This document shows positions 34,172 through 41,404 of a stretch of 64,000 nt of DNA, piece after piece (position 1 is the stretch's first letter; every line of letters starts with the position of its first letter). This DNA is from Lachnospiraceae bacterium C1.1. Its GTDB lineage: Bacteria; Bacillota; Clostridia; Lachnospirales; Lachnospiraceae. Position numbers and translations under genes: made by a program. Under the pieces are notes generated by a model. The model made no database searches and was not told the DNA's origin. It worked only from the letters and a program-made list of their open reading frames with translations. Location of the stretch: the NCBI GenBank assembly GCA_030434875.1, contig JAUISW010000001.1:2801501-2865500 (forward strand). Direction: 5' to 3'.

Positions 34172-34861
34172 ATGAGAAAAAAATATGTTTCAAAGATCGC
34201 AGCTTTGACAACAGCAATTATAGTCGCATCAGTTTCTTTCAGCGGATGCGGTAAATACAATTCTTCAAATGTACCCGGAAATACCACTGCAACTGAAGAG
34301 ACTCAAAACTTTGATGGAAATACTGATATTACAGCCGGCGTTGTAGATGATGGCGGATATTATTACTGCGAAGCAAGCCTTGGTGAAGCTCAGATTCCTG
34401 TAACCGTCGATTCATTAGGCTCATCTGTAAAGACAAGTGATTTTTCAAATGTCAGCGCTCTTGCCGATAAAAGTGAAAAAAACTTAAATGATGCAAGAGT
34501 TCAGTATCTTATGGATGCCTATGCTGAGGATGAGGAAACTGCAAATGAAGATCTCAAGGAGCTTTATTCAGATCCCGCACCTACAGATGCACAGCTTGCC
34601 GGCATCAAAGTATATTCTGACGACCTTGCAAAGGTTATTGCACAGTTTGGTATAACTTATTATGATTTTACAGCACCTTACATTAACAACAGTGAAGATT
34701 CTGAATCTATCTTTTTTGAATATGATTTCTATACAGATGATTACAGACTTTTTAATGTAGATGTGATGTTATCCGGAGATGAAGTTACTTCGATCGATAT
34801 CTATGAAGACTATGATGTTGCAAGCAGTACCACAGAAGTAGCAACTGAGGCAGATCAGTAA
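34172..34861 (+). CDS. Putative lipoprotein, 229 aa
   Basis: The N-terminus MRKKYVSKIAALTTAIIVASVSFSGCGK is a lipoprotein signal with FSGC as lipobox. A Ser/Thr-rich linker follows, then a domain I do not recognise, with YYYCEASLGEAQIPVTVDSL and a Tyr/Asp-rich C-terminal part (FFEYDFYTDDYRLFNVDVML). It should be anchored to the outer face of the membrane. SD GAGGTG lies about 7 nt upstream. A promoter and a terminator bracket it, so it is a single-gene unit. Confidence 0.75.
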   Translation: MRKKYVSKIAALTTAIIVASVSFSGCGKYNSSNVPGNTTATEETQNFDGNTDITAGVVDDGGYYYCEASLGEAQIPVTVDSLGSSVKTSDFSNVSALADKSEKNLNDARVQYLMDAYAEDEETANEDLKELYSDPAPTDAQLAGIKVYSDDLAKVIAQFGITYYDFTAPYINNSEDSESIFFEYDFYTDDYRLFNVDVMLSGDEVTSIDIYEDYDVASSTTEVATEADQ

Positions 34862-34880
34862 TAATAAAATAAATACAGTA

Positions 34881-34918
34881 AAAACGGATGCCATGACTGA
34901 TTACGGCTTCCGTTTTTT
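34881..34918 (+). terminator. Terminator of the lipoprotein gene
   Basis: AAAACGGAtGCC pairs with GGCtTCCGTTTT around an 11-nt loop and is followed by further T. Confidence 0.8.
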
Positions 34919-34961
34919 ATTTATTCAAATTCCTTTCCAAATACATAGTTTAAGTTCACGC

Positions 34962-35412
34962 TGACGAAAAGTCATAGGTTTTTGTTTTTTAGATTTCGCA
35001 TCTTACGCCGTTCGCCTTAAAGTTCCTACGAGGAACGCTCTCGCTTTGGGCTCCGACGCAGCAGTACGTAATGCCGCAAAAAAACGCGGCATAAGTGCTG
35101 GCGTCTCGCACAATCCTCTTTAGGAACATTTAAGGTTCGCGGCTTCAGTTTACATTATCGTTTTTTACTTAATTAAATACTTACCAAACATATTTTTTAT
35201 ATAAGTAACTGTTATTGAAAACGTAAGTTGCGAGGATTATATGTTTCCAAAAGAGGGGCATGAAAAACGCCGGTCCTTGTTCCGCGTATTTTGCGGAACT
35301 AGTACCGCTGCGATTTTTCACTTGAAGCGAGAGCGTCCCTCGTTGGAAACATATAAGCCGAACAACGCAACTGGTGAAATCCTAAAAAACAAAAACCTAT
35401 GTGTTTTGGTCA
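34962..35412. repeat. Composite palindromic element, ~450 bp, with inverted ends
   Basis: A perfect 20-bp inverted repeat (CATAGGTTTTTGTTTTTTAG at 34973-34992; complement at 35382-35401) extends outward to 31 bp with three mismatches. Each half is itself a long imperfect palindrome: the left holds ATGCCGC/GCGGCAT at its tip; the right holds TTATATGTTTCC/GGAAACATATAA and, at the tip, GTTCCGC/GCGGAAC. The halves share the segment ACGAGG-ACGCTCTCGCTT in opposite orientation. The right end overlaps the stop codon of the MTHFR gene. The small ORF at 35241 is not convincing. Confidence 0.85.
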
Positions 35413-37218
35413 CTCTAATATATGATTTAACAGATATAATCTGTTAAAAGGTACCGAGAAATAATAGCCGTCTGCAAAATCAGACGTATCTTCTATGACT
35501 TTTTTTGCGATCTTTATTCCGCTTTCTTCGCCCTCTTCCCTCGTTCCGTTTTCCTTAAACATTTCTATTATCTCGTCTGTAACGTTGATGCCAGGCATCT
35601 CATTTTTCATGAAAAGCGCATTTTTTCTGCTGACAAGGGGCATTACTCCGCATATCAGTTTTATCTCCTTATCAATCGCCTTTATCATTTCATTGATCTC
35701 TCTCAGTCTTTCCTTTTCCATATCTGAAAAAACGGGCTGACTTATGAAAAATCTTGCTCCGCATTCGATTTTTTTAAGAATTCTCTTTTTTTCGACTTCA
35801 ATATTTTTTCGACCCTGATTTATCGCCCCACCAAAAACAATCTTGTCATTCTTAAATTCTTCTTCATTCATTTCGCTGATGACTTTCATGAGTCCCGTGG
35901 AATCAAAAGGAAATACACCCTTGACCGTCTGTCTCATAAGTGTCGGAACCGGGTCTCCTGTTATGATCAGCAGATTTCTGATGCCATTCAGATAAGCGCC
36001 CAATATCTCTGACCTGAGCGCGATCATGTTCTTATCCCTGCAGCATATGTGGGGCATTGTCCTGATCCCTGTATCATTCATTATCTTCGCTCCCATAAGG
36101 CATGAATCTGCCCTGGTTCTTCCTGAAGGTGAATCCGGAATGGTTATTATATCTGCCTTTAGCTCAGCTGCCGTATTGGCAGAATCCATCATTTTCACAT
36201 CATCCGCTCCAAATGGTGGTGCAAGCTCTATTGCAAATATCTTCTTTGCAGAATCCTTTTCCCAGAAGACATTTTTCAGATCATTTACTGCAGCAGAGCT
36301 GTCTTTCCTGCTTTCATTTATGTCAGAAGAAGCTCCTCTGTCTTTCGACTTCTGTTCTAAGGATATCTTCTCATGAAGTTTTTTTATATAAAGCGGCGAT
36401 GTTCCACAGCAGCCCCCAATGATATCAACTTTTTCTGCAATTTTTATCATTCGTTCTGCGAAATAGTCAATATTGTTTCTGAATATCGGTTTTTCCGCGC
36501 CCGATGCAGGAAAACCGGCATTTGGAACCGCTGTTATATAGCATCCGCTGCCAATCTGTGAATCCATGATCATATTTTCCATGGAGGAAGGGCCGATACC
36601 GCAGTTAAATCCACAGGCATCAATAAGCCCTGACCCGGATGCCTTTTTCGCAAGCTTCTGTCCGTTCAGCCCCAGGCTTGTATAACCATGCTGGTTTACA
36701 CAGAACTGGGCTATTATAAAGCTTTCTTTATTTTTTGACTTTATATAAGCTGCAGTTTCAAGAATATCATCGACATCCGCAAAGGTCTCAAATACAAATA
36801 TATCGATTTCTTCTTCAAGGAAAAATCCGGCTATTTTCTTATATTCTTCTGCCGGACTTTCATCACTTGTCCTGAAGGCAGATGCTATCGGTCCGATATC
36901 AGCAGCTACAAATATCTCTTTGCCTGTATTTTTTGCTTTCTCCGCCTCTCCCAAAGCTATACGGCATGCGGACTTTATATTCTTTTCAAGTCCTTTGAGA
37001 TCAGTCTTTAATGAGTTCATATTGGACGCAAATGTATTTGTCCTTAAAAGCACGGCTCCAGCATCTATATATTCGGCATGGATCTCTCCCACCATCTCAG
37101 GCTTCTCTGTGTTCATGCTTTCAGGAAGCTCATCACTGTTATATTTGGTAGAAAAGTAGGTTCCAAAAGATCCATCGGTAAGTATTTTCTTTGTCTTAAG
37201 GTATTCTCTTATCTGCAT
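35410..37218 (-). CDS. Bifunctional homocysteine S-methyltransferase / methylenetetrahydrofolate reductase
   Basis: The protein has 602 aa. The N-terminal half is a homocysteine methyltransferase with Zn-binding Cys in GFNCGIG and IIGGCCGTSP. The C-terminal half is a MetF-like FAD barrel (FAIELAPPFGADD, NLLIITGDPVP, GARFFISQPVF, CGVMPL). It resembles B. subtilis YitJ and would make and use methyl-folate for methionine synthesis. Start chosen at MQIREYLKTKKILTDGSFGT; the only SD-like GGAGG is ~13 nt upstream, and a longer frame extends over the divergent promoter. The stop codon touches the palindromic element. No S-box is seen. Confidence 0.9.
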   Translation of the reverse strand: MQIREYLKTKKILTDGSFGTYFSTKYNSDELPESMNTEKPEMVGEIHAEYIDAGAVLLRTNTFASNMNSLKTDLKGLEKNIKSACRIALGEAEKAKNTGKEIFVAADIGPIASAFRTSDESPAEEYKKIAGFFLEEEIDIFVFETFADVDDILETAAYIKSKNKESFIIAQFCVNQHGYTSLGLNGQKLAKKASGSGLIDACGFNCGIGPSSMENMIMDSQIGSGCYITAVPNAGFPASGAEKPIFRNNIDYFAERMIKIAEKVDIIGGCCGTSPLYIKKLHEKISLEQKSKDRGASSDINESRKDSSAAVNDLKNVFWEKDSAKKIFAIELAPPFGADDVKMMDSANTAAELKADIITIPDSPSGRTRADSCLMGAKIMNDTGIRTMPHICCRDKNMIALRSEILGAYLNGIRNLLIITGDPVPTLMRQTVKGVFPFDSTGLMKVISEMNEEEFKNDKIVFGGAINQGRKNIEVEKKRILKKIECGARFFISQPVFSDMEKERLREINEMIKAIDKEIKLICGVMPLVSRKNALFMKNEMPGINVTDEIIEMFKENGTREEGEESGIKIAKKVIEDTSDFADGYYFSVPFNRLYLLNHILE

Positions 37219-37372
37219 CTTGATTTCATGCCTCCGGATTTGTTTTCTCAACATTGTAACACATATATACTTTAACGATAAACAGGAATGTGATAAAATC
37301 AATGATTAAGGATGCCTTTCGCTGTATTTAAGGGGAATCCAAATCGGGAAAATATAATCAGGAGGTATAAAA

Positions 37373-37768
37373 ATGGCATGTTTTACTGTATCGGCAGCTG
37401 AAGCAGTCATCGTTTCAGCCGTCAAAAAAATTGAGGAGAAAAAAGAGTTAAAAGCAGCCGCAGACGGCATTAGGGAAAAAGAAGTTTCGATCCCTTTAAG
37501 CCGTAAGCTTGGCTGGCTCAGAAATATGCTCGGAGGCGGGTCTGCTCTTCTGGCTTTTGAACATATATGGCATGGAGAGATCAGTCCCTGGTTTCCATTT
37601 CTGACTGCAATGTCCAACAAGGCTGACACTATAGAAATGCTCAATGAAATTGCAACTGTCGGTGTCTCTATGGCTGTTCTCATTACAGCTGTCTGGGCAG
37701 TTATCTGTAAGGCAGCAGATGTCATTGTAAAAAGAGGAGCAGAGGATTCTCAGAAATCCACTGTTTAA
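37373..37768 (+). CDS. Small membrane-associated protein, 131 aa
   Basis: I do not recognise this family. It has a strong SD AGGAGG before the ATG, an N-terminal amphipathic region (VSAAEAVIVSAVKKIEEKKE), and two hydrophobic segments (MLGGGSALLAFEHIWHG and EIATVGVSMAVLITAVWAVI). It is followed after 12 nt by another small membrane protein gene, with which it probably forms a pair. An antisense frame covers the same region but lacks SD and plausible composition. It diverges from the MTHFR gene. Confidence 0.72.
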   Translation: MACFTVSAAEAVIVSAVKKIEEKKELKAAADGIREKEVSIPLSRKLGWLRNMLGGGSALLAFEHIWHGEISPWFPFLTAMSNKADTIEMLNEIATVGVSMAVLITAVWAVICKAADVIVKRGAEDSQKSTV

Positions 37769-37780
37769 GGAGGTAAATTC

Positions 37781-38101
37781 ATGACTTTATTAATATCTGT
37801 TTTTGCCGCCATAATCACTACGGTCATATGGTATAGCCGTAAAGATGACAATATGCGGCTTGGTTTTCTTGTTCTCATGTTCTGGGGCGCATCGCTCATG
37901 TGGTTCGTAGATGCGATTTTTGAATATGCAGAGTTAAAAGCCGACTATTTTACACCGTCTGCAGCAGATATGTTAAATGATAGTTTTTTAGGAGCTGCTG
38001 TTGTGGCAGTCGCTCTTATTATCTGGCTTGTGCGTCTGCTCATCGCAGATCCGGAAGGTAAAATACACAGAAGCTTAGCAAAAAAGGCCTCGATCAATTG
38101 A
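37781..38101 (+). CDS. Small membrane protein, 106 aa
   Basis: I do not recognise this family. Three membrane segments are visible: LLISVFAAIITTVIWYS, LGFLVLMFWGASLMWFVDAIF and FLGAAVVAVALIIWLVRLLI. SD AAGGAGG lies ~7 nt before the ATG, 12 nt after the preceding gene. The stop codon lies inside the terminator hairpin. Pairing with the 131-aa protein suggests a two-component membrane complex; this is inference from gene order only. Confidence 0.72.
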   Translation: MTLLISVFAAIITTVIWYSRKDDNMRLGFLVLMFWGASLMWFVDAIFEYAELKADYFTPSAADMLNDSFLGAAVVAVALIIWLVRLLIADPEGKIHRSLAKKASIN

Positions 38102-38115
38102 TCGAGGTCTTTTTT
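38088..38115 (+). terminator. Terminator of the small membrane protein pair
   Basis: CCTCGATCAATTGATCGAGG is a perfect 20-bp palindrome followed by T6 and preceded by A6; it includes the TGA stop codon of the upstream gene. Confidence 0.85.
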
Positions 38116-38126
38116 GTTAAGACTCT

Positions 38127-38182
38127 AAAATTGCTTCGCAATTTTTTCGTTGTGACTCGGATTGCTTCGCAATCCGAGTCAC
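38127..38182. repeat. Two tandem perfect hairpins with a common tip
   Basis: AAAATTGC-TTC-GCAATTTT (38127-38145) and a 14-bp perfect stem GTGACTCGGATTGC-TTC-GCAATCCGAGTCAC (38152-38182) share the tip TTGCTTCGCAA. The second has no T-run after it, so it is not an ordinary terminator. Confidence 0.75.
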
Positions 38183-38215
38183 ATGTTACAAAATTAAAAA
38201 TAACTAAATTAATTC

Positions 38216-38244
38216 TTTACAATTTAATTAAATTATTGTAAAAT
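38216..38244 (+). promoter_or_regulatory. SigA-type promoter of the secreted protein gene
   Basis: TTTACA and TAAAAT are exactly 17 nt apart in an AT-rich stretch, ~55 nt before the start codon. Confidence 0.65.
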
Positions 38245-38298
38245 GTTTTTGTTTTCAAACATTCCCACTCAAAAAAATTACGAAAAAAGGAGACGAAA

Positions 38299-38973
38299 AT
38301 GATTAAGAAGTTCATAAGCAAGAAAATAGCCGGTATCATGGCTGCAGCCTTGATCGCTGTCCAGTTTGGTCAGCCGGCAGCAGTATATGCGGCAAATTCT
38401 TCGCTGACAGAGTATCACGAAGTTGTTGATTCAGCTGAGCTCCAGTCTGAGAACAGCCTTGAAACAGCAAGTGAATACTTAACAACATGCAGTTCAGGTT
38501 CTGTTTCAGGCAATCAGTCTACAGCAGAAGTTGCCAGCGGATTCGTTGTTACTTACCATCCGCAGGTTGAGTATTTAGGACACAAAATGAAATCTGCAGA
38601 TGATTTTGGTATAAGCATAACCTACAACGGTACCACCTACTCATCATCAGATGTTAAACTCAAGGTTAAAAACGGCAAAAATGCCGGTACAGCAACAGTT
38701 ACCGTTAAGTCTATCAAGAGCTTAAAGGGTTCTAAAAAGCTCCTTAAGGGCAGCACTGCTTTAAGCATTGTTATCAATCCTTACACGATCAGACACAGCA
38801 GTTCCGAGAATATTATCGGTTATGTTGCTTTCGGCAGCAAAAAGATCAAGTACATCAAGATCACTATTAACAATAAGAGATTTAAGATTCCGAAGAAGTT
38901 CTGGTCACAGGACGGAAATACTGTTACTTTCAGTGGCAACTATGATGGAACATGCTATTTTAACCTTTATTGA
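38299..38973 (+). CDS. Secreted protein with one repeat-type module, 224 aa
   Basis: A signal peptide (KKIAGIMAAALIAVQFGQPAAVYAA) is followed by a Ser-rich segment and a C-terminal ~130-aa domain. Its core (ITYNGTTYSSSDVKLKVKNG, then KNAGTATVTVKSIKSLKG) resembles the C-terminal repeat modules of the 2,210-aa pectate lyase (VNGIKLTKNKDYKLVYKG, then NSKAGTASVKIKGIKDYTG). It could be a carbohydrate- or surface-binding module protein. SD AAGGAG lies ~7 nt upstream; promoter and terminator make it monocistronic. No enzyme motif is seen. Confidence 0.75.
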   Translation: MIKKFISKKIAGIMAAALIAVQFGQPAAVYAANSSLTEYHEVVDSAELQSENSLETASEYLTTCSSGSVSGNQSTAEVASGFVVTYHPQVEYLGHKMKSADDFGISITYNGTTYSSSDVKLKVKNGKNAGTATVTVKSIKSLKGSKKLLKGSTALSIVINPYTIRHSSSENIIGYVAFGSKKIKYIKITINNKRFKIPKKFWSQDGNTVTFSGNYDGTCYFNLY

Positions 38974-39014
38974 TTTTTGATAAAACCATATTTCGCTTTA
39001 TTGATCTAAGCAAT

Positions 39015-39068
39015 AAAAAAACTTTTTATCTATAAGCCGGCTAAAAGGCTTAGATAAAAAGTTTTTTT
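39015..39068. terminator. Bidirectional terminator
   Basis: AAAAAACTTTTTATCTA..AGCC pairs with GGCT..TAGATAAAAAGTTTTTT over more than 20 bp; T-runs on both strands serve the secreted protein gene and rsgI. Confidence 0.85.
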
Positions 39069-39086
39069 ATTTATCATTTTTATTTA

Positions 39087-40136
39087 TCAGTTTCCAATTG
39101 TAGTTTCTTTTATGACAGACCCTGCAGGCTCTTTGATAAGCTTCTCTTCTTTGATTTCCTTCTCTTTTTTCTTATCTTCCTTATTGTCTGTTTCGTTTTC
39201 TGTATTGTCCTGCTCTGTATTATCTGACTTTTCGGAATCTACGATCGTTTCCTGACGTTCATTTTCCTTAGTTTCAGAAATTATATTTTTTTTTAAGCTG
39301 TCCTCATATATTTTTGACATATTGTCATTTGTGGTGTTTTTGCTATTATCTGCTTCAGTTCCGGAACCTTCGGTGGGATTTGTTGATTCCGGTATCTCTG
39401 TTTTTGTGGATTTATCCGTCCCAAGCACCGGCTGAACGGTCAGACCTGTATCAGTTGTTTTTTTCTCCTGTTTTTCTTTCTCCGCGGTCTTCTCTGTATC
39501 CTTATCAACAGTATGATTATCGAGAGGTCCGTTTATTGAAATACTGCTCTCAGGCTTTGACTCTTTTCCTTCATCCATAACTGTCTCAGGAAGTTCTGAG
39601 CCCTTCTTTTCCGCAGCATCATTTTCAACAACGATCTCTTCTTTTTTCAACGGCTCTGCAAGATCTTCTTCAGTCTTTTCCTCTGAAGCTTCTGCCGTAA
39701 ATGTTATTTCTTCATTACGTGCTTCAATCTGCGCCTTTGTTGTTTCTTTGACTTTTTCAACAGATTCAAATTTCTTAAAACTTATTTCCTGTACAGGTTT
39801 CGCTTCATCATTATTACTGCTGGTCTTGACATCAAGTACCTGGTCAAAACGATTTACCGTATAAGTGATCTCTGTCTCGCCATCATCGCTGGTCTCTGTA
39901 TAGCTTGTATAAGGTGTCACATATGCGTAGGCATATACACCTCCCGCCAGAACAAATACAGCTGCCGCTGCCGCAATAGCGGTAAATTTCCTGGAGAATC
40001 TGATGATCCCGGAACTTTTCTTAATTTCTATCGAAGCCCCTACGGTATATCCGGCATTTTTTATGGTTTCAAAGCTTCCGTCTTCTTTAAGGACTACAGC
40101 TTCTTTACCGCGTATTTCCATTACAAGCGCCTTCAA
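39087..40136 (-). CDS. rsgI: Anti-sigma-I factor RsgI-like
   Basis: The protein has 349 aa. Residues 1-50 (MKALVMEIRGKEAVVLKEDG, IKNAGYTVGASIEI) form the RsgI N-terminal domain that holds SigI. A single membrane segment follows (FTAIAAAAAVFVLAGGVYAYAY, ~52-75), then a short folded region (~75-150) and ~200 residues of Glu/Lys/Thr/Ser low complexity. Unlike cellulolytic clostridial RsgIs it has no recognisable carbohydrate-binding C-domain. It overlaps the stop of sigI by 4 nt, so translation is coupled. Confidence 0.88.
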   Translation of the reverse strand: MKALVMEIRGKEAVVLKEDGSFETIKNAGYTVGASIEIKKSSGIIRFSRKFTAIAAAAAVFVLAGGVYAYAYVTPYTSYTETSDDGETEITYTVNRFDQVLDVKTSSNNDEAKPVQEISFKKFESVEKVKETTKAQIEARNEEITFTAEASEEKTEEDLAEPLKKEEIVVENDAAEKKGSELPETVMDEGKESKPESSISINGPLDNHTVDKDTEKTAEKEKQEKKTTDTGLTVQPVLGTDKSTKTEIPESTNPTEGSGTEADNSKNTTNDNMSKIYEDSLKKNIISETKENERQETIVDSEKSDNTEQDNTENETDNKEDKKKEKEIKEEKLIKEPAGSVIKETTIGN

Positions 40137-40765
40137 CTCATCATCTCCTCTCTTATATATTTCATATAATCCTGAACTATGGGAAAATCTCCATCCATAA
40201 TCTCTACTGCTGCTATTATGTATTTACGATGCGTCTCTATTATTTTACGGGGCAGTCCTGTAACTTTCATGATTTTTGCTATAGGAAGAAGTTTTTTGAG
40301 CCGTAATTCCGTCAATATTTCTTCATTCACCAGCACCGCCGCAACTGCTCTGGCACAGTCCCTGCGTGCCTTATCCTTCTTTGGACTCACCTTGCTCAGA
40401 TCATAAAATCCAAATCCATAATCTCCAAAAATCCCATTAAGAGCATCGATCTCATCCTTTGCAGGATTTTCCGGATTTACGGATGCCGCTTTTGCGACTG
40501 ACAGCTTAAAGCTTGCCTCCGGATCATCATCATCCGGATCTCCGTCAAAACATTCAGGAGTAACATTCATTTCCTCACTGTATTTCCTGTTTGATCTATA
40601 AAAGTCGGTAAGTCTGGATCTTATTATAAGTGAAGCATATGACGCAAAATTTCCTCTTTCAGGTGTAAAGGAGTTTATAGCCTGGTTGAAAGCCAAAAGG
40701 GCAAAAGACCACTCATCATCGGATTTTGTAACGAATCTTCCGATAACCCTGTAAGCCTCTTTCAA
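40133..40765 (-). CDS. sigI: Sigma factor SigI (start unclear; N-terminus in another frame or frameshifted)
   Basis: The sequence from the TTG at 40765 gives 210 aa: DDEWSFALLAFNQAINSF and GNFASYASLIIRSRLTDFYR (region 2), and AKIMKVTGLPRKIIETHRKYIIAAVEI (region 4-like), as in SigI. The same frame is open further upstream and encodes expected N-terminal residues (NENAIAAASDPAYREKFIKE), but no ATG/GTG/TTG start lies there. An ATG at 40868 is one base out of frame; removing one A from A5 (40852-40856) would join it. This may be a frameshift, an AUA/AUU start or a sequencing error. It is coupled to rsgI. Confidence 0.8.
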   Translation of the reverse strand: MKEAYRVIGRFVTKSDDEWSFALLAFNQAINSFTPERGNFASYASLIIRSRLTDFYRSNRKYSEEMNVTPECFDGDPDDDDPEASFKLSVAKAASVNPENPAKDEIDALNGIFGDYGFGFYDLSKVSPKKDKARRDCARAVAAVLVNEEILTELRLKKLLPIAKIMKVTGLPRKIIETHRKYIIAAVEIMDGDFPIVQDYMKYIREEMMS

Positions 40766-40989
40766 TATGAACTTTTCATTTTCTTTAATAAATTTCTCTC
40801 GATATGCCGGATCAGAAGCCGCGGCAATCGCGTTTTCATTTAAGTTCTCTATTTTTCCGGTCTCCCATCTGTCTATTCTTTAGGAGGCAGTGGCTATCAA
40901 AATAAATCCCTATAACCCTTTTTCATGCCTCTATTATCTATGATACCACATTCCGTGATTAAATCGACCTTTTCAAAAAAATTTCACTC

Positions 40990-41018
40990 TTGCCAAAAAA
41001 AGATTAAACAGTTACAAT
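40990..41018 (+). promoter_or_regulatory. Promoter of the DUF1858 gene
   Basis: TTGCCA and TACAAT are exactly 17 nt apart, ~100 nt before the start codon at 41118. Confidence 0.6.
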
Positions 41019-41117
41019 ACTCTTACTGATAAAATTATGTTTCAACCGACATAAATCAGAAAGATGGATTTATCAGAGAAATACACAGTTTTTTATTTTA
41101 CAAGGAGGATTAAACAA

Positions 41118-41321
41118 ATGGGTGTTGTTACTAAAGAAACTACCATTGGAGATATTTTAAGAGTTAAGCCTGCAGCAGTACCGCTTCTCATGGAGATCGG
41201 AATGCACTGTCTTGGATGCCCTGCATCTATGGGTGAGACCGTTGAGGAAGCAGCTGCAGTTCATGGCGTTGACGCTGAGGAACTCATCAATCGTATGAAT
41301 GCGCTTCCTGATGAGGCATAA
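41118..41321 (+). CDS. DUF1858 domain protein, 67 aa
   Basis: This small protein begins MGVVTKETTIGDILRVKPAA and contains GMHCLGCPASMGETVEEAA, the conserved CxxC of the DUF1858 (hybrid-cluster-associated disulfide) family. The Cys pair may bind metal or act in redox; the biochemical role is unknown. SD AAGGAGG lies ~8 nt before this ATG; an in-frame ATG 18 codons upstream lacks an SD. A promoter and a terminator bracket it. Confidence 0.88.
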   Translation: MGVVTKETTIGDILRVKPAAVPLLMEIGMHCLGCPASMGETVEEAAAVHGVDAEELINRMNALPDEA

Positions 41322-41349
41322 CTAAAAATTTTTTTCAACACACAATTAA

Positions 41350-41377
41350 CCCCCGGCAGATTTCTGTCGGGGGTTTC
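41350..41377 (+). terminator. Terminator of the DUF1858 gene
   Basis: CCCCCGGCAGA pairs with TCTGTCGGGGG (one G-U) around a short loop, followed by TTTCT. Confidence 0.78.
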
Positions 41378-41404
41378 TCATTAGCATTTTTCAGTCTTTA
41401 GTTT

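Noticed and set aside
35241..35447. 68-codon ORF in the palindromic composite
   Set aside because: It lies inside inverted repeats, ends past the MTHFR stop and lacks an SD; noncoding structure is the better explanation.
37219..37372. SAM riboswitch (S-box) before the methionine-pathway gene
   Set aside because: The gap to the divergent gene is short and shows neither the conserved S-box core nor a terminator.
37306..37725. 139-codon minus-strand ORF
   Set aside because: Antisense to the 131-aa gene, which has a strong SD and fits a two-gene unit with a terminator.
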